Below are positions 1 through 7,147 of a stretch of DNA of 64,000 nt, in pieces (within the stretch, counting starts at the first letter, position 1; every line of letters begins with the position of its first letter). A program made the position numbers and the translations under genes. The notes below the pieces were generated by a model. The model saw nothing but the letters and a program-made list of their open reading frames with translations, was not told the origin of the DNA and searched no databases. Location: positions 62,293 to 126,292 of the forward strand of contig NZ_LATM01000008.1 in assembly GCF_000972495.1 (NCBI RefSeq), written 5' to 3'. Source of the DNA: Hymenobacter terrenus (GTDB lineage: Bacteria > Bacteroidota > Bacteroidia > Cytophagales > Hymenobacteraceae).

Positions 1-139
1 CGTGCCAGGGCATAAACTGGAACAGGGAGCCAGCCTCCATGGCCAGCCGCATGGCGCCAACGCTGGGCTTGCGGCGGGCCAATGGCGCCGCCGCCGCGGT
101 GAGTAGCTGCTTGAGCAGCAAGTGCTGAAACGAGGGCAT
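1..139 (-). CDS. N-terminal fragment of an unidentified protein
   Basis: An open frame on the minus strand starts at an ATG and runs off the left edge of the window. It gives about 46 residues beginning MPSFQHLLLKQLLTAAAAP, followed by a basic, alanine-rich stretch. Codon choice is GC-rich at third positions, as in the neighbours, which is the main argument that it is real. It lies 114 bases downstream of the acyltransferase gene in the same direction, so it could be the next gene of that operon or have its own promoter. The fragment is too short for a family call. An N-terminal helix of a hydrolase-type enzyme is possible but not shown. Confidence 0.5.
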   Translation of the reverse strand, partial: MPSFQHLLLKQLLTAAAAPLARRKPSVGAMRLAMEAGSLFQFMPWH

Positions 140-253
140 TGGGTGGGATAAATGCGGGAGGTGTAAGTAGCAGGAAGCGCGAAATGGAGTAAGCTGGCTA
201 GTCTCTAAATTATACTTGTAACATGCTTTTATGCTAGGTTCAGACAGAAAATA

Positions 254-1399
254 CTACGGCTTCTGACCTAGCTTATTACCCCGATATCCTTTGATAGCCA
301 GCGGTATCCAGCCAAGCAAGGGGATAAAATACGCCAGGGTAATAGGATTGCGCCACAGCATACGCAACCATGCGCCGGGCTGGTCGAGTTTCATGCGAAA
401 GTTGCGGCAGCCTTCTTTTACGTAAAGGCGCTCGAACTCGGTGAATACAGCAGGCCACGCGAAGGGCAGGAAGAACGGGAAAAAGCGGCGGTTTTCCTTC
501 ATGCGCTGCCAGAGTTCGCCCCAGCGGTAGGGTTTCTGGCCGTGGGCGAGCACGGCGGCGTCCATCTCGCCCTGCATCTGCTGGCGGATTTGCTCGGACA
601 GGCCCAGGTAGTCTTCCCGGGTGAGCTCGGCGGTGGATTTGCTTGTGAGGTCGGTGGGGCGAATACGGGTGCCCATCACGAAGACGAGCTTGGCTGGGAA
701 GGCCAAGTAGAAGGCCCAGGGCTGAACCAAGACCAGCAGCAGCAGCAACGTGAGCGGCAAAAACGGGATGCCTATTTTCTTGGTCAGATTATTAATCCCA
801 TCCCAGGAGTAGGCGTAGGGATTAAGGTATTCGGCGTTAATGGTGTAGAAAGGAACAATGTCGGTGCCGTGCTGCAAGGCCAAGCGAATCATGCTGGTAG
901 CCAGGCGCTGAAGCTGGTACTTGCGGTTGAAGCCCTTGCCGATGCCGGGCACGCCTTCGGGGTAGAGCATCAGGTTGTGATTCTGGTAGTACATCATGGT
1001 TTCGAAATTCAGCGTCGTGGCGTCCACGCAGCCGCATTTCTTCCAGAAGTCCTTCACCAGGTAGGGGTTCATCAGAGCCGTTTGCGAGAGCAGCGGGGCT
1101 GAGAGTGGGCGCGGCAAGTCGCGCATGGAGCTGGTCTTGGGCAGGTACCGAAACAGGTGCGACAGAGCCACAATGGCATCCCAGGGGAAGGCCATGCCGG
1201 AGTGGTTCGAGGCGAAAATCAGCGGCCGGTCAGGGTTGTTGCGCTGCGGGAAATCCTCGAAACCCACCAGTTCGGAGCGAAACCAGACCCGGTCGAGCAG
1301 TTGCAGAATGTTCTCATCCACCGTCCGGGTGAATTCTTCCTCAAAATGGTCGTCGTAGATGTGTTGGTTGGCCGCAATGGCCGGCGGGGGGGAATTCAA
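254..1399 (-). CDS. Lysophospholipid acyltransferase family protein (PlsC-like)
   Basis: Likely transfers an acyl group to a lysophospholipid or related acceptor at the inner membrane. At residues 65-74 the sequence NHSGMAFPWD matches the NH...D catalytic box of glycerolipid acyltransferases, but with seven residues between His66 and Asp74 instead of the usual four. The second box, YPEGVPGIGKG (146-156), matches the substrate-binding EG motif. A hydrophobic segment near 215-240 and another near the C-terminus suggest membrane attachment. At 381 residues it is longer than PlsC (about 240) and resembles the larger membrane-bound family members of Bacteroidota. The first codon is TTG and no ribosome-binding site is visible, so the start is uncertain. 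The acceptor substrate cannot be read from sequence. Confidence 0.85.
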   Translation of the reverse strand: MNSPPPAIAANQHIYDDHFEEEFTRTVDENILQLLDRVWFRSELVGFEDFPQRNNPDRPLIFASNHSGMAFPWDAIVALSHLFRYLPKTSSMRDLPRPLSAPLLSQTALMNPYLVKDFWKKCGCVDATTLNFETMMYYQNHNLMLYPEGVPGIGKGFNRKYQLQRLATSMIRLALQHGTDIVPFYTINAEYLNPYAYSWDGINNLTKKIGIPFLPLTLLLLLVLVQPWAFYLAFPAKLVFVMGTRIRPTDLTSKSTAELTREDYLGLSEQIRQQMQGEMDAAVLAHGQKPYRWGELWQRMKENRRFFPFFLPFAWPAVFTEFERLYVKEGCRNFRMKLDQPGAWLRMLWRNPITLAYFIPLLGWIPLAIKGYRGNKLGQKP

Positions 1400-1529
1400 G
1401 GAAGGACGAAAAATGAAGAATAAGGAATTATTCGCTTGGTAGTGAGAGAAAGGTAAGATTTTTATCGCATTCTAAACTCCTCTTTTCAAAGCGGGACGTT
1501 TCTTCCTCCTTCTTCAGGAAGCGCAATGC

Positions 1530-2201
1530 TCAGCGGCTGCCGAAAATGGCGCTGCCCACCCGCACTAGGGTACTACCTTCGGCCACGGCCAGCTGGTAGT
1601 CGCCGCTCATGCCCATCGAGATTTCACAAAAAGCGGCTTCGGCCGCGAAATACACATTTTTCAGGTGCTCAAAATAGCCGCGCAGCTGCTGGAACTCCCG
1701 GCGTAGCTGGGCTTCGTCGTTGGTAAAAGTGGCCACGCCCATTACGCCGGTGAGGCGCACATGGCGCAGCTCCCGGAAGGCTTCGGATGCCAGAATTTCC
1801 TCGGCCTCGAGCAATGAAAGGCCGGATTTTGTGTCCTCCTGGGCGATGTGGAACTGGAGCAGACCCTGGATGACGCGCTGGTGAGCGGCGGCGTGCTTAT
1901 CGATTTCCTTGAGCAGCTTCAGGCTGTCGATGCTCTGCACGGTGTGCACGAAGGGCGCCAGCAGCTTCACCTTATTGGTTTGCAGTTGGCCGATGAGGTG
2001 CCATTCGATATCGGCCGGCAGTTGGGGCTGCTTGGCGGCCATTTCCTGGGGGCGGTTTTCACCGAAGAGGCGGGCGCCGGCGGCATAAGCCTCTTCCAGC
2101 CGCTCAACTGGGTGGGTTTTGGTGACTACAACCAAGCGGGCGGCAGTGCCGGTCAGCTCAGCGTCGATGCGATGGATATTTTCGGCGATGGAGGATTTCA
2201 T
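1530..2201 (-). CDS. yggS: YggS/PLPBP family pyridoxal phosphate-binding protein
   Basis: A PLP-homeostasis protein of the alanine-racemase-like fold III type. It binds pyridoxal phosphate but is not known to be a conventional enzyme. The PLP lysine sits in VVTKTHP (Lys28). The family signatures FGENRPQE (about 46-53), EWHLIGQLQTNK and the phosphate-binding end GMSGDYQLAVAEGSTLVRVG are all present. The length of 223 residues is normal for the family. The start ATG is followed by KSSIAENIH, which fits the usual N-terminal helix. It lies 102 bases downstream of batA in the same direction and 130 bases upstream of the acyltransferase gene, so one long transcript is possible. Confidence 0.95.
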   Translation of the reverse strand: MKSSIAENIHRIDAELTGTAARLVVVTKTHPVERLEEAYAAGARLFGENRPQEMAAKQPQLPADIEWHLIGQLQTNKVKLLAPFVHTVQSIDSLKLLKEIDKHAAAHQRVIQGLLQFHIAQEDTKSGLSLLEAEEILASEAFRELRHVRLTGVMGVATFTNDEAQLRREFQQLRGYFEHLKNVYFAAEAAFCEISMGMSGDYQLAVAEGSTLVRVGSAIFGSR

Positions 2202-2303
2202 TTAACAGATATCAGTTAATATTCAACATTCAGAAGCCGCCAGAAAGGCGCCGCTGTTCGGCCAATAGCATTGCAATCAACGGCTGTTGACTGTAAACGA
2301 CCT

Positions 2304-3326
2304 TCAATCTTCCAGCGGATTGCTGAGAAAAGTGCTTCTGAGGAACAGCCACAGCAGCCACAGCCCAATGCTGAGCCACAAATAGGGCGGGTAGAAATCC
2401 TTGGTATTGCGGAAGCGCAGCTGCTTGATTTCAGACTTTTCGAGGCGATTGATTTGGTTGAAAACCTCGCGTAGACCGGCTGCGTCGGTGGCCCGGAAGA
2501 ACTGGCCGTCGGCCGCGGTGGCGAGCTGGCGCATGGTAGTTTCGTCGAGGCGGGTTTGCACGTAGCGCGTGCGGCCGAGCGAGTCCTGCTTGTAGGGCAC
2601 GAAGCCGTCCTGCCCCAGCCCGATGGTATAGATGCGGATGCCAAAAGCGTGGGCCAGCTGGGCGGCCAGCTGCGGATCGAGGCTGCCGGCATTGCTTTCG
2701 CCATCGGAGAGCAAGATGCACACCCGCGAGCGGGCCGTGGACTCGCGCAGGCGGTTGGTGGCCACACCCAGCGCCGTGCCAATGGCCGTGCCATCGGGCT
2801 TAATCATGCCCACGCGGAGGCTAGCGAGGTCTTCGCGCAGCAGGTCGTAATCGGTGGTGAGGGGAGCCAGGGAATAGGCTTCGCCGGCAAATGCCACGAG
2901 GGCCAGCCGGTCGCCGACGCGGGTTCTCAGGAAGTCGGCGGCAATGCGTTTGGCCGCTTCGAGGCGGTTGGGGCGCAGGTCCTGGATTTCCATCGAGCCC
3001 GACACGTCGAGGGCCAAAACCAGGTCGATGCCACGCCCGGACTGCTCCACCCGCTCGTTGGTGCGCTGGGGGCGGGCCAGGGCTACCAAGGCGAAGCTCA
3101 TGCTCAGCCCGAGCACTACATCGGGCACGAAACGCAAGGCCGCGACCCAATCGCGCCGCACGGGCCCCGGCCCGAAAGCTACGCCCACCCGCGGCCGGCG
3201 GCGGGCCAGCACCCAGCGCAGCACAAACAGCAGCGGCACCGCCGCAATGAGCAGCAGCAGGCGTGGCTGCTGCCACTGGTAGCCGGCCAGCGTGGTATAG
3301 CGTAGAAGGTTGAGAAAGTCGTTCAA
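2304..3326 (-). CDS. batA: BatA-like von Willebrand factor A membrane protein
   Basis: An inner-membrane protein with a VWA domain, of the BAT (Bacteroides aerotolerance) type. These proteins are linked to oxidative-stress tolerance, and their VWA domain is thought to mediate metal-dependent protein contacts. Two N-terminal transmembrane segments (about 21-37 and 66-84) precede the domain. The MIDAS motif DVSGS sits near residues 109-113, with the supporting threonine in TAIGTALG and a conserved Asp in LLSDGESN. A last transmembrane helix with many Trp and Leu lies near 315-333. The frame begins with TTG, 12 bases downstream of TACCTTCG, a near match to the phylum's -7 box. Upstream come a BatD-like protein and DUF58, the usual BAT order, but no batB follows. 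Confidence 0.9.
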   Translation of the reverse strand: MNDFLNLLRYTTLAGYQWQQPRLLLLIAAVPLLFVLRWVLARRRPRVGVAFGPGPVRRDWVAALRFVPDVVLGLSMSFALVALARPQRTNERVEQSGRGIDLVLALDVSGSMEIQDLRPNRLEAAKRIAADFLRTRVGDRLALVAFAGEAYSLAPLTTDYDLLREDLASLRVGMIKPDGTAIGTALGVATNRLRESTARSRVCILLSDGESNAGSLDPQLAAQLAHAFGIRIYTIGLGQDGFVPYKQDSLGRTRYVQTRLDETTMRQLATAADGQFFRATDAAGLREVFNQINRLEKSEIKQLRFRNTKDFYPPYLWLSIGLWLLWLFLRSTFLSNPLED

Positions 3327-3349
3327 GCAGCCGCGAAGGTAGGATGTAG

Positions 3350-3369
3350 GGCGAAGCCTTTGCTTCGCC
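3350..3369. repeat. GGCGAAGC hairpin repeat
   Basis: An eight-base perfect stem, GGCGAAGC and GCTTCGCC, closes on a four-base CTTT loop. The arms extend with one bulged G to TAGGGCGAAGC and GCTTCGCCTA. It lies in the 148-base gap between the BatD-like gene and batA. There is no T-run on either strand, so it is more like a dispersed palindromic repeat than a terminator, although it would fold in the polycistronic RNA. Confidence 0.6.
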
Positions 3370-3454
3370 TAGCCCGCGCCAGTTTGGGAGAAGTTGTTTT
3401 TTGTTGTGCTGTTTAATTTGGGATGCGGGGGCGCGACGAGACGCACCACAACGA

Positions 3455-3474
3455 GACGCAGCGAAGGCTGCGTC
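3455..3474. repeat. GACGCAG hairpin abutting a stop codon
   Basis: A seven-base stem, GACGCAG and CTGCGTC, with loop CGAAGG. It ends one base before the stop codon of the BatD-like gene, and the motif ACGAGACGCA occurs twice just beside it. Its form resembles the GGCGAAGC hairpin a hundred bases away (purine-rich stem, GAAG-type core). This suggests that one repeat family has invaded this intergenic gap. Confidence 0.55.
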
Positions 3475-4515
3475 CTACTGGGTTACGGAGGCGTAGCGCC
3501 GTTCGGCGAAGCCGCGCAGGCGCTGAAAGGCCCGGTCTACTTCCTTGGCATCCTCGGTTTGGAGATTACCATAAATAACTTTGTCGGTGGCGGTTAGCGC
3601 TTTGCGCACGTCGACATCATTCTCGAAGTAGGCCACTATTTCGCGGGTAGTGAAGGAATTAAGCTCACTGTTTTCCAGTCGGGCGAGGTAGTTTTTCCAC
3701 AGACCAACGGCCCGCTCCACGTTGGTAGCCGAGCGGGATAGTTCGAACCGCTCGGTGTGGCGGGCAAACTGGGCCAGGAAGTAGCCGTGATTCTTGCGGA
3801 GCTTGTACGCCTGGTAGCGCCGCGTGAGGCGCCGCCGAAACAGCGTCGCGCTGCCGGCCAGCAGCAGCAGCGCCCCCGCAGTCCCGGCCAGCCAGTACGG
3901 GTAGTTAAATAGCGGCTCCACCGGCACCAGGGCCAGGTTTTGGCGCAGCGCGGGCAGTTCGGCCGCATCGGCGGGTAGTGGTGGGGCCGTGCGCAACAGG
4001 CGCACCCGGCTTGGCAGCGGCATTACGCTTAGGGTATCCTGGCCTTGCAGCACAACCACCGGCAGGGCCAAGGTTTGCACCGAATCGAGCTGGAAGGTGC
4101 GCAGATGGTAAATAACCCGGTCGAGGCTACGTTCCTGGCGGGTGTGCGTGGGGAAAAACGTTTTGCCAGCATATTCAAACGGCGCGAAGCGAGCCAGTGA
4201 ATCCGGAAATACAACTTCCAGGTCGGGCGCGTGCTCGTAGCGCAGCTCGTAGTCCAGCGGCGCCCCCACAAGCACCGTTTTCTTCAGGAAACGACCTTGG
4301 GGTACGTCCGGCGGGGTCGGGCGCGCCGCAATCCCGCCGTTGAGAAGCAATAGTAGAATCAACGTCAAAAAGAAGGTCAGGCGGCTCGGACTGAAGATTA
4401 TAGGCTCGGCCACTGCCCCTTTTTCCACAGCCGAATTATTCCTCCGCACGGGATTTTCCGGCTGGTGCCACCAGCCGGGCCAAAACCTTGCAATATTTTC
4501 TCTCCATTTATCCAC
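3475..4515 (-). CDS. BatD-like membrane protein of the BAT cluster
   Basis: An envelope protein lying between DUF58 and batA, the place where BAT clusters encode a BatD-type or DUF4381-type protein. A hydrophobic segment (about 47-63, rich in Leu) acts as signal or anchor. The next 140 residues are beta-rich, like the immunoglobulin-fold part of BatD. A second transmembrane helix (about 208-226, WLAGTAGALLLLAGSATLF) is followed by a basic, helical cytoplasmic tail of about 110 residues. The frame starts at a GTG overlapping the DUF58 stop by eight bases, which suggests translational coupling. An internal GTG in front of AEPIIFSPSRL is an alternative start. Family assignment rests mostly on position and topology. 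Confidence 0.7.
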   Translation of the reverse strand: MDKWRENIARFWPGWWHQPENPVRRNNSAVEKGAVAEPIIFSPSRLTFFLTLILLLLLNGGIAARPTPPDVPQGRFLKKTVLVGAPLDYELRYEHAPDLEVVFPDSLARFAPFEYAGKTFFPTHTRQERSLDRVIYHLRTFQLDSVQTLALPVVVLQGQDTLSVMPLPSRVRLLRTAPPLPADAAELPALRQNLALVPVEPLFNYPYWLAGTAGALLLLAGSATLFRRRLTRRYQAYKLRKNHGYFLAQFARHTERFELSRSATNVERAVGLWKNYLARLENSELNSFTTREIVAYFENDVDVRKALTATDKVIYGNLQTEDAKEVDRAFQRLRGFAERRYASVTQ

Positions 4516-5410
4516 GACGGCCCGACTGTTGGCGGTGACGAAACAGGTTGACGAGCTGGGGCACGAAGTCGCCCTCGGTACTCAAGGCGAGGAAGCCGGT
4601 GCGGTGGCGGCGGCAAATGTTCACCAGCTCGGCTTCCTGCCGGTCGGCGGTAGACTCGACGCGGGCCCGGAAACCGGGGGCCGAGGTATTCACCCAGCGC
4701 ACCTCCCCGGTTTCGGTATCGCGCAGGGGCACGATGCCCAACGCCGGGAACCGGCGCTCTCGCGGGGCCAGCAACTGCACCACAATCAGGTCGTGGCGCT
4801 GCGCCAGCATGGTCAGTTCCCGCTCGTAGTTGCCGTCGATGAAATCCGAAATCAGTACCACCAGGCTGCGGCGCTTGATTAGCCCCAGAGCCTGCCGAAT
4901 GCTCGCGCCTACCCCCGTGCGGCGCGAGGCAGGCACCAACGCAAACAACCGCTGAATGAGGGCGTACGCGGCCCGGGGGCCTTTTCCCGGCGGCATGTAC
5001 AGCTCTTTCTGATCAGAAAACGCAAACAGGCCCAGCGCGGAACCTTGCCGGGCGGCCGAGAGCGCCAGCAGCCCCGCAATGTCGCGGGCTACATCGAGCT
5101 TGCGGCGCTCACCGTCGCCCACCTCCAGCGAGCCGCTCACGTCGAGCAGCACCAGCACCTGCTGCTCCTTCTCCTCTTTGTAGGTCTTAACGAACGTGCC
5201 GTGGCCCTTGCTGGATACGGCCCAGTCAATAGCCCGCACCTCGTCGCCGTACTGGTAGAGGCGGACATCATCAACTTCGAGGCCCGTTCCTTTGAAGACA
5301 GAGTGAAAATCACCCTGCAATTGGGCCTCCACCGCCTTGCGAATGCGGATTTCGAGGTGGCGCAGGCGGCGCACCAGGGCGGTGAGAGCCGGGGGCACGG
5401 AGGGGTTCAT
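4508..5410 (-). CDS. DUF58 domain protein of the BAT/MoxR cluster
   Basis: A cytoplasmic DUF58 protein with a VWA-like C-terminal half, normally encoded beside MoxR AAA ATPases and BAT proteins. The family signature runs from about residue 34: DFHSVFKGTGLEVDDVRLYQ, followed by GDEVRAIDWAVSSKGHG. The VWA part has a DVSGS MIDAS motif (about 89-93) and LISDF near residue 180. The length of 300 residues is normal. It is the first gene of the minus-strand BAT operon and lies 36 bases from a divergent gene. Oddly, no moxR gene is adjacent, although DUF58 is usually coupled to one. The assignment to DUF58 is firm. The role in aerotolerance is by family association. Confidence 0.92.
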   Translation of the reverse strand: MNPSVPPALTALVRRLRHLEIRIRKAVEAQLQGDFHSVFKGTGLEVDDVRLYQYGDEVRAIDWAVSSKGHGTFVKTYKEEKEQQVLVLLDVSGSLEVGDGERRKLDVARDIAGLLALSAARQGSALGLFAFSDQKELYMPPGKGPRAAYALIQRLFALVPASRRTGVGASIRQALGLIKRRSLVVLISDFIDGNYERELTMLAQRHDLIVVQLLAPRERRFPALGIVPLRDTETGEVRWVNTSAPGFRARVESTADRQEAELVNICRRHRTGFLALSTEGDFVPQLVNLFRHRQQSGRRG

Positions 5411-5434
5411 ACTGGCGAAGCTACGGCTTGGGAC

Positions 5435-5442
5435 TAACTTTG
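5435..5442 (+). promoter_or_regulatory. TAnnTTTG -7 box right before a GTG start
   Basis: TAACTTTG is an exact match to the Bacteroidota -7 element TAnnTTTG. It ends four bases before the GTG start of the DUF4296 gene, so transcription would begin about at the start codon, giving a leaderless mRNA. No TTG is seen at the ideal -33 distance. Confidence 0.45.
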
Positions 5443-5446
5443 TGGT

Positions 5447-5848
5447 GTGAAATCATTCCGTCGTTACTGCCTGGGCCTGGCGCTGGCCCCTCTCCTACTG
5501 GCCGTGCCGGCCTGCCAGCGCCCTGAAGAGCCGCCTCAGCCCGCCGACCTCGTCCCCAAGGAGAAGATGATATCGCTGCTCGCCGACCTGCACTTACTGG
5601 AGGCCCGCGTAGAAAGCAGCCGTCTCTCGCCTGACTCGGCCCGGGCGCTCTATCTGACTCAGCAAAAGAACTTACTCTGGAAGCAAGAGATAACGGACTC
5701 GGCTTTCCAGCGCAGCTACCGCTACTACGGCATCCACGGCAAGGATTTGAATGATATTTACGGGGCCGTAATTGACACTCTGGGGCAGCGCGAGGCCAAG
5801 CTGAACCCCAAAAAACCCGCGCCCAAGCCGGGCGGGAAAGTTAAATAA
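5447..5848 (+). CDS. DUF4296 lipoprotein
   Basis: A small exported lipoprotein of unknown function typical of Bacteroidota. The N-terminus MKSFRRYCLGLALAPLLLAV followed by PAC is a signal peptide with a lipobox ending at Cys23. The DUF4296 domain follows: VPKEKMISLLADLHLLEARV near residues 37-56, a charged helix, and the FQRSYRYYGIHGKDLNDIY block near 91-110. The tail is a Lys/Pro-rich stretch. The start is a GTG, because the signal peptide begins there and no closer ATG exists. Its 3' end overlaps the convergent csaA gene by eight bases. Confidence 0.88.
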   Translation: MKSFRRYCLGLALAPLLLAVPACQRPEEPPQPADLVPKEKMISLLADLHLLEARVESSRLSPDSARALYLTQQKNLLWKQEITDSAFQRSYRYYGIHGKDLNDIYGAVIDTLGQREAKLNPKKPAPKPGGKVK

Positions 5849-6185
5849 GGCGGCTGCCGTCGGGCACGGGGCTGGCCACGCTGGCCAACACAATGTGCCC
5901 CTCAGCATCGGCAAAGCCGGTTATCAATACCTCAGAGCGAAACTTGGCAATCTGCTTGGGCGGGAAGTTGACCACGGCCAGCACCTGCCGGCCCACCAGC
6001 GTGTCGGGTGTGTAGTGGTGCGTGATTTGGGCGCTGGATTTTTTCAGGCCGATTTCCGGGCCGAAATCAATGAGCAGCTGGTAAGCAGGTCGGCGAGCCT
6101 CCAGAAACGGCCGGGCCTCGCGGATGGTGCCGACCCGCAAATCCACGTGCTCAAACTCAGCCCAGGTAAGTGGAGTGGTAATCAT
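5841..6185 (-). CDS. csaA: CsaA-type tRNA-binding protein
   Basis: A small OB-fold protein of the tRNA-binding-domain family (related to the C-terminal domain of MetRS and to Arc1p). In Bacillus CsaA has been linked to protein export as a chaperone. The frame gives 114 residues, the normal size. Visible signatures are VDLRVGTIREARPF (about 14-27), the GLKKSSAQITHHYTPDTLVG block and VVNFPPKQIAKFRSEVL, all characteristic of CsaA. Its stop codon lies inside the 3' end of the convergent DUF4296 gene. The next gene upstream ends 12 bases away, so the two are probably co-transcribed. Confidence 0.93.
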   Translation of the reverse strand: MITTPLTWAEFEHVDLRVGTIREARPFLEARRPAYQLLIDFGPEIGLKKSSAQITHHYTPDTLVGRQVLAVVNFPPKQIAKFRSEVLITGFADAEGHIVLASVASPVPDGSRLI

Positions 6186-6197
6186 AAAATGCTAGTG

Positions 6198-6785
6198 CTA
6201 TTGCACGGCAAAGGCCTGTAGCTGCGTCAGCCGAAGAGCGGTCTGCTTTTCCCAGAATTCCTGGCGCGCGGTGTTGAGGCCGTGGTTGGTATCCTGATCG
6301 TAGCGGTTTTGCTCGCGGTCCCACTCCGAATACACCGTTTTAGTGAAGTTATTAAAGGCAGGCTGGAGCTTGTTGCAATTCACCTTGGTTTGAAACGCGA
6401 CCAGCTTTTGCCGGAGCAAGCGGGTGTATACTTCCGTGAGGTCGAAGTGGAGCTGCTCGTGGCGTAGCAGGGCGGGCGTGGCCGTTTTGGGGTCGCGAAA
6501 CCACGACGTATTGGGGTCGAAAGTGGCCTGCACAGTGCCCGTGAACACAAAATCGCGGCAAGCCGCGTTGGCCTTGATATCGGCCGAGGTCATCGCGGCC
6601 AGCCGGTCGGACGGTCCCGGACGGCCCTGAAAGTCAGCCATGGTAAGCGGGCGGGAGGCCGACCACGGAATAGGCGCGGCGGCTGGCTTAGCTGCGGGGG
6701 CTTGGGAAGCAGTGGCCGTTGGCTTGGTTGCTGGGCCCTGCAAGAGTGCGGCCACCGCCAGGAAAGAAGTCAAAAACGAGAACAT
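6198..6785 (-). CDS. DUF922 family secreted protein with HExxH motif
   Basis: A predicted exported, zinc-protease-like protein. A signal peptide (MFSFLTSFLAVAALLQGPA) is followed by an Ala/Pro/Thr-rich linker to about residue 38. The DUF922 domain opens with PLTMADFQGRPG. Its metal-site motif is HEQLHFDLTEVY (HExxH with a later Glu), and a second conserved block near YDQDTNHGLNTARQEFWEKQ contains a further His. At 195 residues it is normal for the family. The catalytic activity of DUF922 proteins is inferred from the motif. It precedes csaA by 12 bases. Confidence 0.85.
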   Translation of the reverse strand: MFSFLTSFLAVAALLQGPATKPTATASQAPAAKPAAAPIPWSASRPLTMADFQGRPGPSDRLAAMTSADIKANAACRDFVFTGTVQATFDPNTSWFRDPKTATPALLRHEQLHFDLTEVYTRLLRQKLVAFQTKVNCNKLQPAFNNFTKTVYSEWDREQNRYDQDTNHGLNTARQEFWEKQTALRLTQLQAFAVQ

Positions 6786-6974
6786 AGGAGCTGAAATTCA
6801 GAGCAGAATTAGCGTTGCTTGGCTGGCTGAACATTATTAGTCCCGCAAAAATTGCCCAGACAATTCAATTTACTGGTAGACTCGGCAATCAGCAACCCGC
6901 GGTTGCCCGGCGCCAGCGCGGTTTCGGGGTTGGTGTACTATAGCGGGAACTTTGTATTTCGCATCCTCGCGCCA

Positions 6975-7011
6975 TTCCAGTCGTTCTGGAACGCGGACTA
7001 CAGAGTCCGCG
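6975..7011. repeat. Two adjacent perfect hairpins
   Basis: The first hairpin is TTCCAG-tcgtt-CTGGAA (6975-6991). The second, immediately following, is CGCGGACT-acag-AGTCCGCG (6992-7011). No T-run follows on either strand. They lie in the 362-base gap between the DUF922 and MATE genes. I see no gene in this gap, and its other sequence is unremarkable. The compact double-hairpin form is typical of dispersed REP-like sequences. Confidence 0.65.
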
Positions 7012-7147
7012 CTACGGCCTAGCCTGATATATGGAGGACGAAACTGTGCTACTGGCAAAACCTCAACTATTCAACAATGTACACGAGCTGCCTCGCTGCA
7101 CTTCGCATGAATGCCGAATTAGTACCGGCACTCAACTGAATAGCGGG

